From Enoplosus armatus (taxonomy: Eukaryota; Chordata; Actinopteri; Centrarchiformes; Enoplosidae), in NCBI RefSeq assembly GCF_043641665.1, contig NC_092186.1, forward strand, positions 13,210,001-13,274,000: a stretch of 64,000 nucleotides of DNA, read 5' to 3'. A model generated the notes under the pieces. It did not search any database, had not been told where the DNA came from, and saw nothing but the letters and a program-made list of their open reading frames with translations. The translations under genes were made by a program, and so were the position numbers. Shown piece by piece: positions 27,989 through 41,900 of the stretch (its first letter is position 1; each line of letters begins with the position of its first letter).

Positions 27989-28026
<38 letters not shown>

Positions 28027-31000
28027 AAAGGTGTCATTGTGGTGGTCTGCTCTCACACCCCTCAGTTCAGCCAATCAAAAGCTGCATATGAGACAATGTC
28101 ATAGAAACAAGCAGGAAGAACCTCCAACCACAACAAGCCCGACATAGTGTCCAGCTTCCTCCGACACAACAACAACACTCCACACAGAGAGTCTGTCACC
28201 GGACCAGACCGACGTGGCTCACGTTAGGAAGAGTCACATCGTTTGTTATGTTGTGATAAATTTGTGCGTTTAGGTCATCGAACATAATGTCCTAAAAATT
28301 AAATGTAATTTGACTGAAAGTTTGTGACTTTTGTTTGTACAAAGTTCTTACTTATTATTTCAAATCTTAAAGCAGATTCTGCACATTATTTTGTAAGAAA
28401 ATGTCAGCTATCAAATAGTACTAAATAGTACATGATAGATAGAATAGATTTCATGTGGGAATGAAGCATGAATTGTAATGTGGGTTACTGACTTGTATTC
28501 ATGGTACTTTATAGAATAATTGAAAAGCGAGTTCATAAGAGCATAATGCAAATTATTACTTTTAAAGGAGAACAAAAATAAATATTGCTTCATTCTTAGC
28601 AAAATGTGTGTGTGTGGCTCATTTGCTTATTTGTGTATTTTTTTGTAAATGTGATTTGGATTTTGTCTGTAAATAATGGTATTAGAATATGAACAAATGC
28701 CCATTAATGGCATTTCTGAATGACTTTAGCCTAACAGCAGAGGGTAAGGCAGCTTTACATGCAAATCACCAGGGATTGTTAATTGAGGAGTTCACTCACG
28801 TTTTGCTTTTGGCCTCTCAAACCAAAACACTGTTTGAATAACACGCCTGAAATGGGAGGCGCATAATTCCTGCAACTCTGTGTGCCACAACATCATTTGA
28901 TCCAGGAAAACCAAGGGAGGCTACTGATGAACTAATATACATCTGTGTCAGCTTTTGCACCTCCTGAATGTTCAAGTTTCACTTTACTTCATAGACATAG
29001 ACATTTGCTGCTTTTCTCCACAGTCTTCTATGCAGCTGAATTCAAGCTGATTCTATCTTTCACATCCAACAATCCATCACCCCTGATTCGCCTCCTTCAG
29101 GGGTCAAATAATTCACACTGATCTGGAAACTGTGAGTGTGTGTGAGAGCGTTGAACGTGGCCTCTGGCGAGCTTGTGTCATATCAAGGCCAGGGAGTCCT
29201 GGGAGCCAGAGAAGGAGCTGCGCTTTGATAGATCAACAGAGATCCATGCAGAGACTCACACAGAGCAGGAAAACATTATTTCACTTTCAAGTCTCATGCT
29301 TTTCAACATGGAAAGACTCGTATCTGTCTCACGTTTCTGTTCAGCCTGCCATTTGTTCTCAACACAAACTTTCAACTTTGTCTCCAACGTCAAAAGGCTG
29401 TAAATGTTTTATTTGTAGCATCATAATCTGTTCAATGTATTATAATAAGCAACTCATATCATCCTACAAAGAGTAATGGCCCTATTTTTTCTTAACAATA
29501 AATAACAAATACTACCAGCATACCGTTCTAGTAATGTATTTTGAGGTTATGGTTAAAATATTTTTGTTAAAGTTAAGGTACGTTAATTTGACAAAAGTTG
29601 GGTTCAAGTGGAGTTTAAGTTAAGATTCAATCCACTAACATGCATTTTCCTCCATCTTGTGTCCCCTTTAGTAGCTTTAAAGTTGTTAAATTATCTTCCT
29701 CCATAATGTTTCATCATATCACGTATACTCTGTCAACAGCTTGTTTGAGCTCTTGAAGAACAAGGGAGCAGTTCAAGTGTGTGACCACTTTTCTTAATCA
29801 ACCTGCTGTTGTATGGCATCGTCCTCCAAGCAAAGTCAAGTGATATTTTTATCAATCCCCACAGTGCAGCACCTGTTCGGGATACCTTATTGTTTCAAGG
29901 ACCTCAGTGCTCTGAGACAAATATGTAAATCGCTGATCCCCTGTGTATGTATGTATGTGCTTTACTTGTGAGCGCATGTGTCACAGTGAGTCTGACTCAC
30001 CAGCCTTGCCCTCCCAGGCGAGGCCCAGCACTCCACTGTAGTCTCTGTTGGTGAGCAGATAGGACAGACAGAAGTTGCCCCAGTTGTTCTCAGAGTACAG
30101 ACTCAGCAGTTTCTCAGGCCCGATGTAAAGAGGATACAGAGGATCGTTTTTATCCTCCTCCGTCATCACCTGGAGAGAGATACACTGTTGAATCAAATAT
30201 CTGTGAAGGAGCTCACTTGACATGCAAGGATACAAAAAATGACACACCCCTCTACAGCTCTAAGAAAGTTTGCATTGCATTTCAGTCATTTTAAGTCAGT
30301 TTGGGGATCAGAGTCTGTCCCAGTTTGATTCTCATTGGTAGAAGAAGACATAAAGGCACTACCGGAGACTGACGCATTCACCCAATTATGTCTATATCAT
30401 TATCTCTTTCCACAAACTTGCATTAATTTTAATAAGGAGGTTGTGACATGATTTGGGACAGTCGTGTCGTTGTTTGAGTGCAGAATCTTACTTGGAGGGA
30501 TTTCACCTCAAAGTTGATCAACTTGATGCCATCAAAGTCCACCTTGTCGTAGATGTCATTCACAGCTCGCATGTAGGAGGCAACCTGAGAAAAACATTTA
30601 TGTGGGAAAACAGTCAATAATATCTCCTGTTTCTGATCTTTTAGAAGTAGGCGCAGGGTGGTTGAGGTTTACGTGGCCCTGAGACCTCAACACATCTTGA
30701 AAAGACATGCAAGTAGACGAAACATGAGCAAAAAAGGAACCGAATATCTCCTTCAATTTGACAGGACATATGCAGCGTAACGAACCACACTGCTAACACT
30801 GAAAACACAACCAAAAGCAGAAACACTGCAAGTTGCACTGAATGAAACTGAACTTGAACTTGGTTATGGAAGTTTTCTATGTTTTGTTGTGTTTGTCACA
30901 TACTCATGTTTCTCAATATGTGACGTGAAATACAGGATACAGGATGTTTTGTGTATTTGGTTGTGCTTTCTCTATTTGCAGGATGTTTTCTGAAGCTGCA

Positions 31001-34000
31001 TATATGTTGTTAAATTGGTGAAAATGTTTTCTTCATTTGCATGTGTTTCCTCCAGTTGCTTTACGTTGAGCTCTCTGGTAAGTCACATGTTTTGTTGCGC
31101 TGATTGGTATTTTGGTCTGCGCCCCTTGAAATCGAAAATGAACTGAGAGGTTCCAGACTAATTTGCGCTCGCAAATTGGTCTGGCGATGTCAGGCCCACG
31201 ACCAAGTTTGGATCATGATTGATAACTGGACCATGTGAGGTTATCCACAGGGTGTTTTCAATGTGGGTGGCACAGCCGGTCACACACTCAGAGAGGCACG
31301 TGCAAAGCAGTCACATGTGAAGGTCTGATTTTACAAAAGGAGATGAACACGCAGTAGAGGTCTTTCATGAATGTAAATATTGACACCTTGGATGCAGGAG
31401 ACACTGAAACCAGGTCAGCAGTGATTGACAGCAGCATTTTGTCTATTTACACTCAAACATCACACCACGGCATCACAGTATATTTTCTCACCCAGTGCAA
31501 CAAAGGTCTGGCACTGAACCAGGGACAACAACAAGTCTATGTGTGTTTCAGATGGAAAGAATCTGAGGACTTGATGAGAGGACGGACAGCAGGAGGAAGG
31601 CCAGAGAGAATAACAGAGTGGCCACAGAAAACAGCTCAGGACAGACTCACTCATTAACTGACCTTGCTTTGACCACAAAGAGATTTAATTAAAAAAAGCA
31701 CAGTGCAATTTATTCCAAACTGAACCTGGATCAGGCGCTGAGGACGCTTCAGTTAGGGAACTTTTTATTACCCGTCAATGACTCGTTTTAATGTGAGCAA
31801 ACAGTGTTCTCCAATCATGATGAGTAATTGATCTGAGATTAAACATATTCAACCCACGACTTCTCATTTTGTTGGAGCAAACAGGACATTGTGTAAGATT
31901 GGCTCAAATAAACATATCCATGTGGACCAGGTCTCACAGTCTGATCTCTGGAAAATAATTTTGTTTGCGCTGAAATGATGATGATGTAAATGTTTTGCGT
32001 TGTGTGTGTGTTTAACCAGGAGCAATGGTCGGGGAGGAAATGCTGAATGATTCAAGGGCTCCAGAGCTGAAACATGCCGGGAATTATAGTAAAATGTTTG
32101 GAATATTTGGCAAACATGAATCTAAAATAATTCGATCAAATTAAACATCTATGCTGTTATTTCATATCAAACATGGAATGTAATAATAAATGCTGTTTAT
32201 TGGTTTTAATTTAGAAGAAGTTACAAAGGTTACTGTGTTCAAGTTTTGTCACAGGATTCCCATATCAGCATGTGGTTATACTCAATATCAGAATAGCATC
32301 TCATGTGACCTTTGACCCCAAAGACAAGCACTTTGTCCAGACAGAGAAACATCAACACAGACAGACACTTCAAATGACTGTTATCTTTCTTATTGCTGAG
32401 GCAATACAGGCGCGCCAGCAGGCGAGCAGCTTTCAATCCAGTATGTCACTCAAAGTGACATAGTTCACTGCAGGTCAGCCAACACTAAGACAAGATCAGA
32501 TCAAACCAGAAAATCAAAAATGGTTTTTCATCAACTTCGCATCTGTAAATTCAGGTTTGTGTCCCACTTGAGCTGAAAAAGAATATTCTTCTGAAAATCA
32601 AACTAGTGTTTTTTTTCACCCACAGCTCCTCCTCCTCCTCCTCCTCCTCCTCAGTGAAGTTCTGAGGCTGTGGGCAGAAATTTTTCTACTCTAATAAGGT
32701 CAAAGGTCAAGAGCTCAAGACAAGGAGTTAAAAATGTTTGACATTTTAAATGTAATAAGCCACCTCAAAGTTCAAAGAGTGCATTAAATGCAAGAGGGAG
32801 GTTGTGCTATTACAATTTTGTACTTTTAATGGAAAACTTCTTTCATTTTCCTTGTCTGTGACTTGGCACTTGCAGAGTTATTACTTCTTACTGAAGGTAC
32901 ATACTGGAATTGGTGGGGGCAGCTGAGGGGAAGACCAGGAGGTGGCCGGTCCTCCTTGTTCTACTTTGTGGACTGCTGACTCCGTGCCAGGCCTTTACAC
33001 CTGGCACAGAGCCTTATTTGGCCAAATCTCTGTGGTCCATGTGCCACCATGTTCGCAGAGAGCGAGAAAGTTCTCAACCTCCTCCCTGCTGCTGCTAAGT
33101 GCAATGCCATGACAGCTGTGTGTGTGCATGCAGGCCCTGGCATGTGGCCCTTCATTCAGACTCTCAGCAGCAACAGCTTGGTCCTTTATTTAGTATTGTT
33201 GACTATCTCAATGGTAAATAACCATTAAGCACTACCCCAAAACAAATTGTTTTCCTCTGGTTTCATTTTAGTCATTAGATGTTGGTCATTATATGAAAAC
33301 CAGCCCAAAAAAATGCTTGCCTTTGTCCAGCAAAATGCTCCTTTAATATGAGACTAACATAGAAATCCTGAAATGTCTCACAGGGATATTTGGTAACAGA
33401 CTCAAACCGAGATCACAGACTCAGTTCAGAAATTCAGCATTAAACGCATTTAAATTCAGTATTCGACACCCAAAGTTCACTGACCTGATGCCAAATTACT
33501 ATTGATACATTTTGAAATCTATTCCATTTGTTGGGAAAAGAAGTGACTTAATCTAACACCATGGGCATATAGTTTCACTTGTTTTATGACTGAGAATTAC
33601 ATCGGGTGAACTTTGCCTGCAGCACCATGTACCCAAAATCCAGGACACTGGATTCAGGTGACAGGTTTGTAAACAAAGCATACTCAGTTGAGCCAACAGT
33701 CAAGGAAGTCCTGTTGTGTTTTGATGCTCCTGCTGGATGTTCCATTAAACTATAAATGCTCCGGTGTACACTGTGTTCTCTGAGGGCTGAAACATCAGGC
33801 AGCTCAGGTATCAGCAGTGTCTGAGTGCATCACATTGTGCCGAGAAAAATAGGGCAAAGAATCAAAGCTTTTTTTAGCTCTATTTTCAACTAAAACAGTC
33901 ATTTCGGGTTTTTGTTGTGTGTCTTAACCATTTTGACTACCAGCAGAAGCATTGACACTTAACTGAAGATGACTTCATGGTTAAGAAAAGTGTTTCTTAA

Positions 34001-34929
34001 AGTGCGTACCACATATGAAACATCATGCCTTGTCAAAGTGAAACCAAGACAAATGATGTTTAAGGACAAAGAGATTTGAATGGGTCACCTGAGCCACGAC
34101 AGCTTCTATAGACTTGAACCTCTTAAAGTAGAGGTGGTCAGCATGGAGGTGGAGCAGGCAGCTGGTCTTTGACTCATCCACTGTTCTCCTCACCCGGCTC
34201 GCTGGTGCCTCCTGTGGATGAAATTGCACGGACACACAAAAATAAAAAAGAATTACGCATGAACAGATGTTAAAGGGGAGACAATCTGGCTGGGTGATAG
34301 ATTTGAATCATGACGTAGCCCGCTAAATCACCAGCATTGACCTCTCCTCAGAATTAGTGGATCAAAACATGATGTCTGTTTAACCTGGACTATAACAGTT
34401 CCACTGGGACAGAGGACGTGTAGCCACAGGAAGCTCCACTGGGAACATCTGTTCAGACCATTTCATGACCAAACAGTGGAAATGATCTCCACCGGCAGGC
34501 ACGTTGTTAAAAATGGATCTATATCAATGTCCTGACATCCATTGTTGACAATGAACATTGGGACCACCACCCAGTCGGTTAAAGGTTAACAATAAATAGG
34601 AGATTAACTTAATAGATTTGGCAGATGTTTCCATTATACCTGGTTTTATAATCACTTTCAAACACAGTTAAGGGTGTCTGGTGGGTTTGGATCTGCAGCA
34701 GCTACTGTAAATACAGTTAAGGCCTGTGAAGAAGCAGCTTTCGGCTTTCTTAAGTCACCACGCTGTATTTTCTGTATCTTACACATTGTTTCTGTTACTG
34801 TCAAAGCATCCTGCTGGCAGTAAATCATGTACTTGGTTCTTGGTGACTCAACAGGCTAAATAAAGTCACCGAACGAATGAATGCGCTTATAAATACATAA
34901 AAAAACTGTCAGTCATAACAGATGAGTCA

Positions 34930-34962
<33 letters not shown>

Positions 34963-37900
34963 CCTAGAAATGTCTGGAGTTTGGAGTTAATTGGGTATAA
35001 ATTGCATTGCAGAGGAGGACATTTCGAGGGTGAGGACAGAAAAGGCAGAGTGTGTGTGAGTGGTTTATTCGCTGAGGTGATGTCTGGACTGTCCTACCTC
35101 ATTGGGTCTGAAGCTTTGGGCGAGGAGGTTTAGATGTTCTGCACCACAGAATCCATCAGGGCCGGTTCTCATGGACGGCAGGACTACACAACAACAAACA
35201 CAGACATGTTGATACACATATAGTATGAAAGTATAGATGTGGAGTTGTTGATGTACATTATTTGTGCTCTACATCTCTTTTGTCACCCCTTCAGTCAAAC
35301 ACACAAAGACGCAGGATGAAATACGCACACACACACTCATAATTTTGTCCTTGAACATGTTCCTTCAGTTAGTGAACTTTTTATTTCCTGTCAATGACTC
35401 GTTTTAATGTGGGCGAACAGTGTTCCAAATAAAACAGTGTTCTCCAATCATGATGAGTAATTGATCTGAGATTAAACACATTCAACCCACGACTTCTCAT
35501 TTTGTTGGAGCAAACAGGACATTGTGTAAGATTGGCTCAAATAAACATATCCATGTGGACCAGGTCTCACAGTCTGATCTCTGGAAAATAATTTTGTTTG
35601 CGCTGAAATGATGATGATGTAAATGTTTTGCGTTGTGTGTGTGTTTAACCAGGAGCAATGGTCGGGGAGGAAATGCTGAATGATTCCAGGGCTCCAGAGC
35701 TGAAACATGCCGGGAATTATAGTAAAATGTTTGGAACATGTGGGTCGATCATCAGACAGGAGACCACATCAAATCAATGAAGAGATTTGAATTAAGGGCA
35801 TTTGTGTTTTATCTGTCCTGACATTTCAAGGTCTATTCAAACTTAGTAAGTAGAGTTGTTGGGTCATGTGACTTCTTCTGGTTTACTTAACAGATGCACG
35901 AGGTCACAATTATTACTTTATAACCCCAGTCATAGAAAAGATAATAGATTTGTTTCCTGGAGGCTAATTTCACTATTCTCGGGATTTAAGATAAGTTCAA
36001 AGATAAAGTAATGACACATATCAGGTTCTGGTAATGAGGCCAACAAACGGAAAACTTTAGTGAAACGAGTACTTTATGTGTAAAGTCATACAACTTTGTT
36101 GGTGTATTGCTCGTGGTCTCACTGCTGAATTCACATTTTAGAAACATGTGAGGTGGGCTCACATTTAAACTATGTTTACATTTTAACTGTTTCTTATCCA
36201 CAGCAATTTAAAACAATAAGTGCAGAAATCTGTTGAAATCAGCTCCTTAGTGACGAGCTAACATGGGCAGAAGCACCATCACATTCTCAGACACTTTATA
36301 AATAGAGGACCCACGTTTGGAAATCAGCACTGTGGTCTTGAGTGGGAGTCAGGGGGCAGCCTGTGGAAAACACTGTGATAGCTGCTGGTTTGATTTCACT
36401 AAAACAACATAATCGTCTGTGTCTTTGCAACACCTCTGGGACGTCTGCCTCCTTCAGATTGAAGCCGTAATGATGGGATTGCAGTCAAGGGAGGCATTAC
36501 ATTTGCATAAATTGGCCCATCGTGTTGAATTGGCAAAGACACAGAATTCCACAAAAATGCAAGGAGCCAAAAGGGCTTCATTGCAACAGAATGTATTAGG
36601 TTTAAGGTCAGGGACTGTGGGGAATCTGCATATGAATGTGGAGGAGAGATTGTAATGTAAAGTGCACTGCTGCAAAATGTTTCATAATAATGTAAAATCA
36701 TCAAAACAATAGGTTTCAGGGGGATTATTCACAAACCCTGTGGTTATAGCCTAGTTCTAACGTGCAGACTAAGACTAATGTATTCTAGCTACATTAATGT
36801 GGACAAAAAATGGCTTTGAATTCTACAAGTTACAGTAGAGTCACATGACATAATAATCTCATTCACATGTTGGTTGCAGTAGTGAGACAGTGACAGAATC
36901 AGGCAACGTTTTGCCAGTTAACTGGTGACCCGTAAGCACTTCAAGGGGTAATGCACCCGTGTGCATGTGCCCGTGCATGTGAAACATTCCCAGTACAACA
37001 TCTCCCTGGATCAGATACGGGCCTACAGTGAGGGATAGGCAACACAAGATTGGATCACACCATCCTACAAAAGTCCTCCAGCCAATCACAAACCTGGAAT
37101 TCGTTCTGTATATGGCATGAGTGGGGGTGGGCCGTGGGGGTGGAGGTGGATGTGGAGGCCTAAATGCCGGGCGTCGACCCACTGACGGAATAATTTCCAG
37201 ACCTTTTTACTTGCCCATGTTCTCTGACTCTCTCTCTCTCTCTTTCTCAGTTTGTTTCTGTGTCTCCATCACACTGTTGAAGGTAAAGGTGTCTGGCCTG
37301 TGTTGCCAAAGCTGCAAAAGATTATTAATCTTCTTATTCTTTTGCCAATTAAAAAGCAAAGAAAATGCCTGACTTGAATCTGGTCAGTGTGATCTGAATG
37401 CAATGCACATGTCACGCTCCATAACAATTACAAACTGCCGATCTACCACTGCAAGACTTGCCTGGATTCCCCCAGATGAAAGATCAGTGTCACATTTCAG
37501 TCAAGACTCACATTCCCAGCAGCTGTTGGAAACTACTTCCACTGTTAAGAGTAATGTAAAAACTTATGCCAGAGCCCCTTGAATCTCATTCCAGCTTTGA
37601 GTGTATAATAGTTACAATATGTAACTACCAACACACAATCACATATTAACACTGACTTTTCACCCTTAAACTCATGCTCTTGCCCATAATATATATATAT
37701 ATATATATTCTTGCTTTACAGTTAGGAAGTTTGGTGTGGCTAAAAAAATTAGTGTTAAAATGCTCTTTTTAAAACAGGATATGTTTGTACTACAATGGGG
37801 CATTTCCATTTTTGCCCTAAAGTCACTGCCCAAGTGCCCCACCAATGACCCTTTGGTCAGTCCAAGTGTCCTCCAAGTGTCACTCTAGTTTCCCAGGTGC

Positions 37901-38867
37901 CACCGTGGACAGTCTAAGTGTCCTCAAGTGCCCCATTGGTTAGCTCAAGTGCAAAATAACCTTAAACCTAAATATAACATAACACTAAACTCTGTGCGTC
38001 AGAAGTTTCTTCCCCCTGCCCATAAGAGAGTCTGTGCACACCACTACTGATGAACGCATGTCCATTGCTTGGATTAAACATCTGACCTAACAGTGATTTG
38101 ATGGTATTTCTAACCACAAGACCCAAGAGTTCTTACAAATAACATGATTCACATGCTTAGTGGGAGATTTTATGCTTCATGTCGTCAAGATCTCCCGTAT
38201 CAACCCGCATCTTCCACGTTTACGCAACTGATGAAACCTCCATACATCTGAAGCAGCTTTCCACTTTGTATGACACTGTATGACTGGTCTGTTAGGAACA
38301 ATCACGCTCTTCTTTGTGTGATAGTCAAAAAGTCTTTCCTTGCATTTATCAGAATGCCACTAGTTGCGAGCAGTGCAGGCAAGAACTGTAACAGCTGTTT
38401 CTTTAGCACTAATGCAAAAGACTGATAACCTTAACACATTGCTGCAACACAGAAAGTTCAGCCAGTGTTCCACAGATATATTTCTCAAATCCTCCTTGTA
38501 TAATATCATCTGGCAATGGATATCATGAAGAAACAGATGTTTGAAGAATAATTTATATGATAAACTGAAGAGTTGACAGATTTGTATGTGTGTGAAATAT
38601 TAATGAAAGTTCTAGTGAAGGTTTCCAAGCAACGTACTGTAAAAATATTGCAGAAAGATCACACACACTACTTCCTGACAATAAAGTCACTTTAAGTTTT
38701 AACAGTCCCTGAGTTAAACATTAAAATATTCCCAGTGATAATCAAAGGATGTGTGTGACTCTTGTATTATCTCAAGGAAGTATGAGGTGAATAGTTACCC
38801 ATCTTTCACACTGACACTTCAAAGTGAAGGTAACATAAACTAAGGTGTAACACACACACACCTACAC

Positions 38868-38907
<40 letters not shown>

Positions 38908-41900
38908 ATACACACTGACTGTTATGGACAGTGACTACTCAGCCTCTGAAGAACATACCGAATACAGATCAGAAGACTAATTCAGAATCAGACGAGTACA
39001 GTATACAGCACAAATCTGGTTTGGATGTGATCAAACTAAACTGACTTAACTGACCAACATAATAACCAGAGAAAATTGATACAATCTCATATCCATGATA
39101 GGAAGTTAATCACGTTATAAATTGAGGAAAACAAGTTACACAACAAACCTGTTTTGGCATGCTTCATAGTAAACAAACACAGACTGTCCAGATACAGTTA
39201 CAGTAAACCAAATGACCTTAACATTACTCAAGGTGGGAATAGCACATTTCATTTCACCTTTTACTATATTGCTGTTTATGCCTGTCCATGTTTGTTACAT
39301 GGACAGGCATAAACAGCATCTGCATCTGAACAGTATTAATTACCATTAGTCCAGATGTTTTGCATCTGCCTGGTTGATATCATTATACATCCATGCACAC
39401 TAGTGTGTCGATGACTTATGATGTGATTGATTGTGCATAGTTTCATGATTTTTTTTTTTTTTTTTACATAATCTTTATTTCTTTTTTATGATTGTAAGAT
39501 TGGAGGTAACTTTTTACTTTCTTTTTCTGTCTTCTATACTGTATTTGTTGCAAAATGGCTACCCTGAGCCAGGCTCTGTGTCCCAGATCTGAGAGACCTC
39601 ATGACATCCTGCATCCCAGTGGACAGAAAGTTCCTTATTTAACTTTTGTTGCTCCCAGACGACATCCACAGGAAGTGGAAATACACACAGGTTTAGACGC
39701 ATTATGTCAACCCCTCATGTCATTGATTGTTTATTGAAATATCATGTGCCAAATCTTTCACAGTTTCCTGCAGATATCCAGGCCTGTGAATGAAAGAACA
39801 GGATGTTGTCAGCTGCAACGCTATCTAATGTGAATGTTCCTACAGTCGTGAAAGGGGTTGAAGAAATGGCGGGAGGCGTAGGGAGGAAGGCAGCCACAGA
39901 GTCTGTGTAGACTTGAGGACAAACACAGAGGGGGTTTTGGCACAACCTGCACTGTTTCCAGTTAAATGCTTTCTTGGAATTAATATTATTGATGTAAATG
40001 TGCATGCACAGCCAAGGAAACACACACGCACACACACACACACATTGACACAAAACATTTTGACAGCCCTCAGTGATGACTGCCATCTGGCCAAATCATA
40101 AGCCGACATAATGGTAAGCCAACTAAGAGTTCGTTTTAATCTGTTGTCGTAGAAACTGTTTCCAAGGCCTTCAAACCCTGTATGATCCTCTAATTGCTCC
40201 TCTTCTCTTCTCTTTTCTTCTCTCCTTTCCCTTTAGAAACTCATATCCTTCTCCTGCTGTTGTACTGTACCCCTTCATCCTCCTCATCCTCCTCTTTCAT
40301 CTTCACACCTTCCTCTTTACTTTAGCCCCCATCTCTCCACCTCCTCCTTCAAAGGTCACACCATCTTCGGACTATCTTTTCTTTGGCTTGTGCCCAGGAA
40401 GGTTCCTAGTACCCCCCCGCCCCAGAGCCCTAAATAGGTTCTGCTGTTACAATGTAACTCCACTCCTACTACGAGTTAAGGATCGTTCATTGACCCCTAG
40501 TAGACCCCTGAGTTTGTTCTAGAGCTTGAGGCTGCAGATACTGTACGAGAAAAGAGCAACGAGGATTAGTAACGGAGGGAGATCCTTTTTGCAGCAATTG
40601 TTTGTCTTTCTGTGAAACTGCCAAGAGGACCGTGAATCAAACTGTTGGGGGATATCTACTATTGCAAGGCATTTCTTTTTGTGCGCTTTCCATCATCACC
40701 AAATGGCCAGGAAAAGCAGCTGAGGTTATGGGGTGTCATTTGGCCATTTTTTTTATCCTGGACACTTAGTGCAGTTAGACGTCACTACAGAGCCAATAGC
40801 TTGAAAATATGTGCTGAGACAACATTTTCTGAACTCTTTTTCTTTTAAAAAGTGGAAAACGGAAGGTAGTCTCACCCATGTCGTCCTCATGGTAGATGAT
40901 AGAGTGGTGATCTGTTTGTCTGCTGGTGTATCTATGTACTGGATCTATGTGATAAGTCCCATTGTCTGTATGGACGGTTCCTTCAAACTGACCCTGTAAC
41001 ACAGAGCCATGGCAGGCTGAACCATGTTCACCTGCAAGAGAAAATCAAGAGAGATAACATGTCAGAGTCCCGGAGGTGACAATGAAAAGACAGCCAGACA
41101 GAAAACGTTGATAACATACTGAGAGAAACTTTAAGATTAGAGGCAGCATTCACACATCAGAGAGAAACAAGATATGAGGCAAGAGAGAGATAAATCTGCA
41201 TAGTTCTGTAACTTTGACTAAATTTCAACAATAAGGAATGTGTCGCCACAATCAGATGTTTTATCCAGGTGTTTTATCGAAACCATAATGACGATAAATG
41301 ACGATGGTGATTAAAAGCTAGATTTGAATCACAGGTAAACTGTTCCCAGGCCTAGTGGTCCAGATGTCCCTGTCATACCCACCCTCTAGTGTTCCTGAAT
41401 ATATGTGGGAGAGGTCAGTTGATGTTGAACCACTTTCAGTGACCACCGTGAAATTTTCGGAAAACGCTGCAGCATTGTGTTTCAATTGCAGCCGAAACTT
41501 TCTGAGGGAAACAAACACAAAAAACAGAAACAGCTCACAGATGTGGTCAAAGCTTTATAGTGTAGTGGGAGGTATGTAGATCTATCAGCAGCAGGCAAAT
41601 GTGCACAATTAATGGTTGACACGTGTTATTGGTTTAGGAACAGGAATAAAGAGTGTGTTCGAACAGAAGAAAACCCACTTTTTAGCCAGACTGTGTAGAT
41701 CTAAGAGGGATTTTGAAACTGTTATTACAGTTAGAGAGATGTGACGTTACCTGTGGAAAGCAATAAAGTCCAGCTGCAGTGTGTATTCCTGAGGTTGTGC
41801 GGCTCTCCTGGCTCTCAGGTGCTTCCTGTGAAGATCCTCCCTGTCGTATGACAAGCCCTCATAATGCTTTATATATGGACTGATGCCGCTCACAGCCCCT

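Noticed and set aside
27815..28147. Open frames rich in alternating Cys-Val or Thr-His
   Set aside because: Translations of the (GT)n/(CA)n microsatellites, not proteins.
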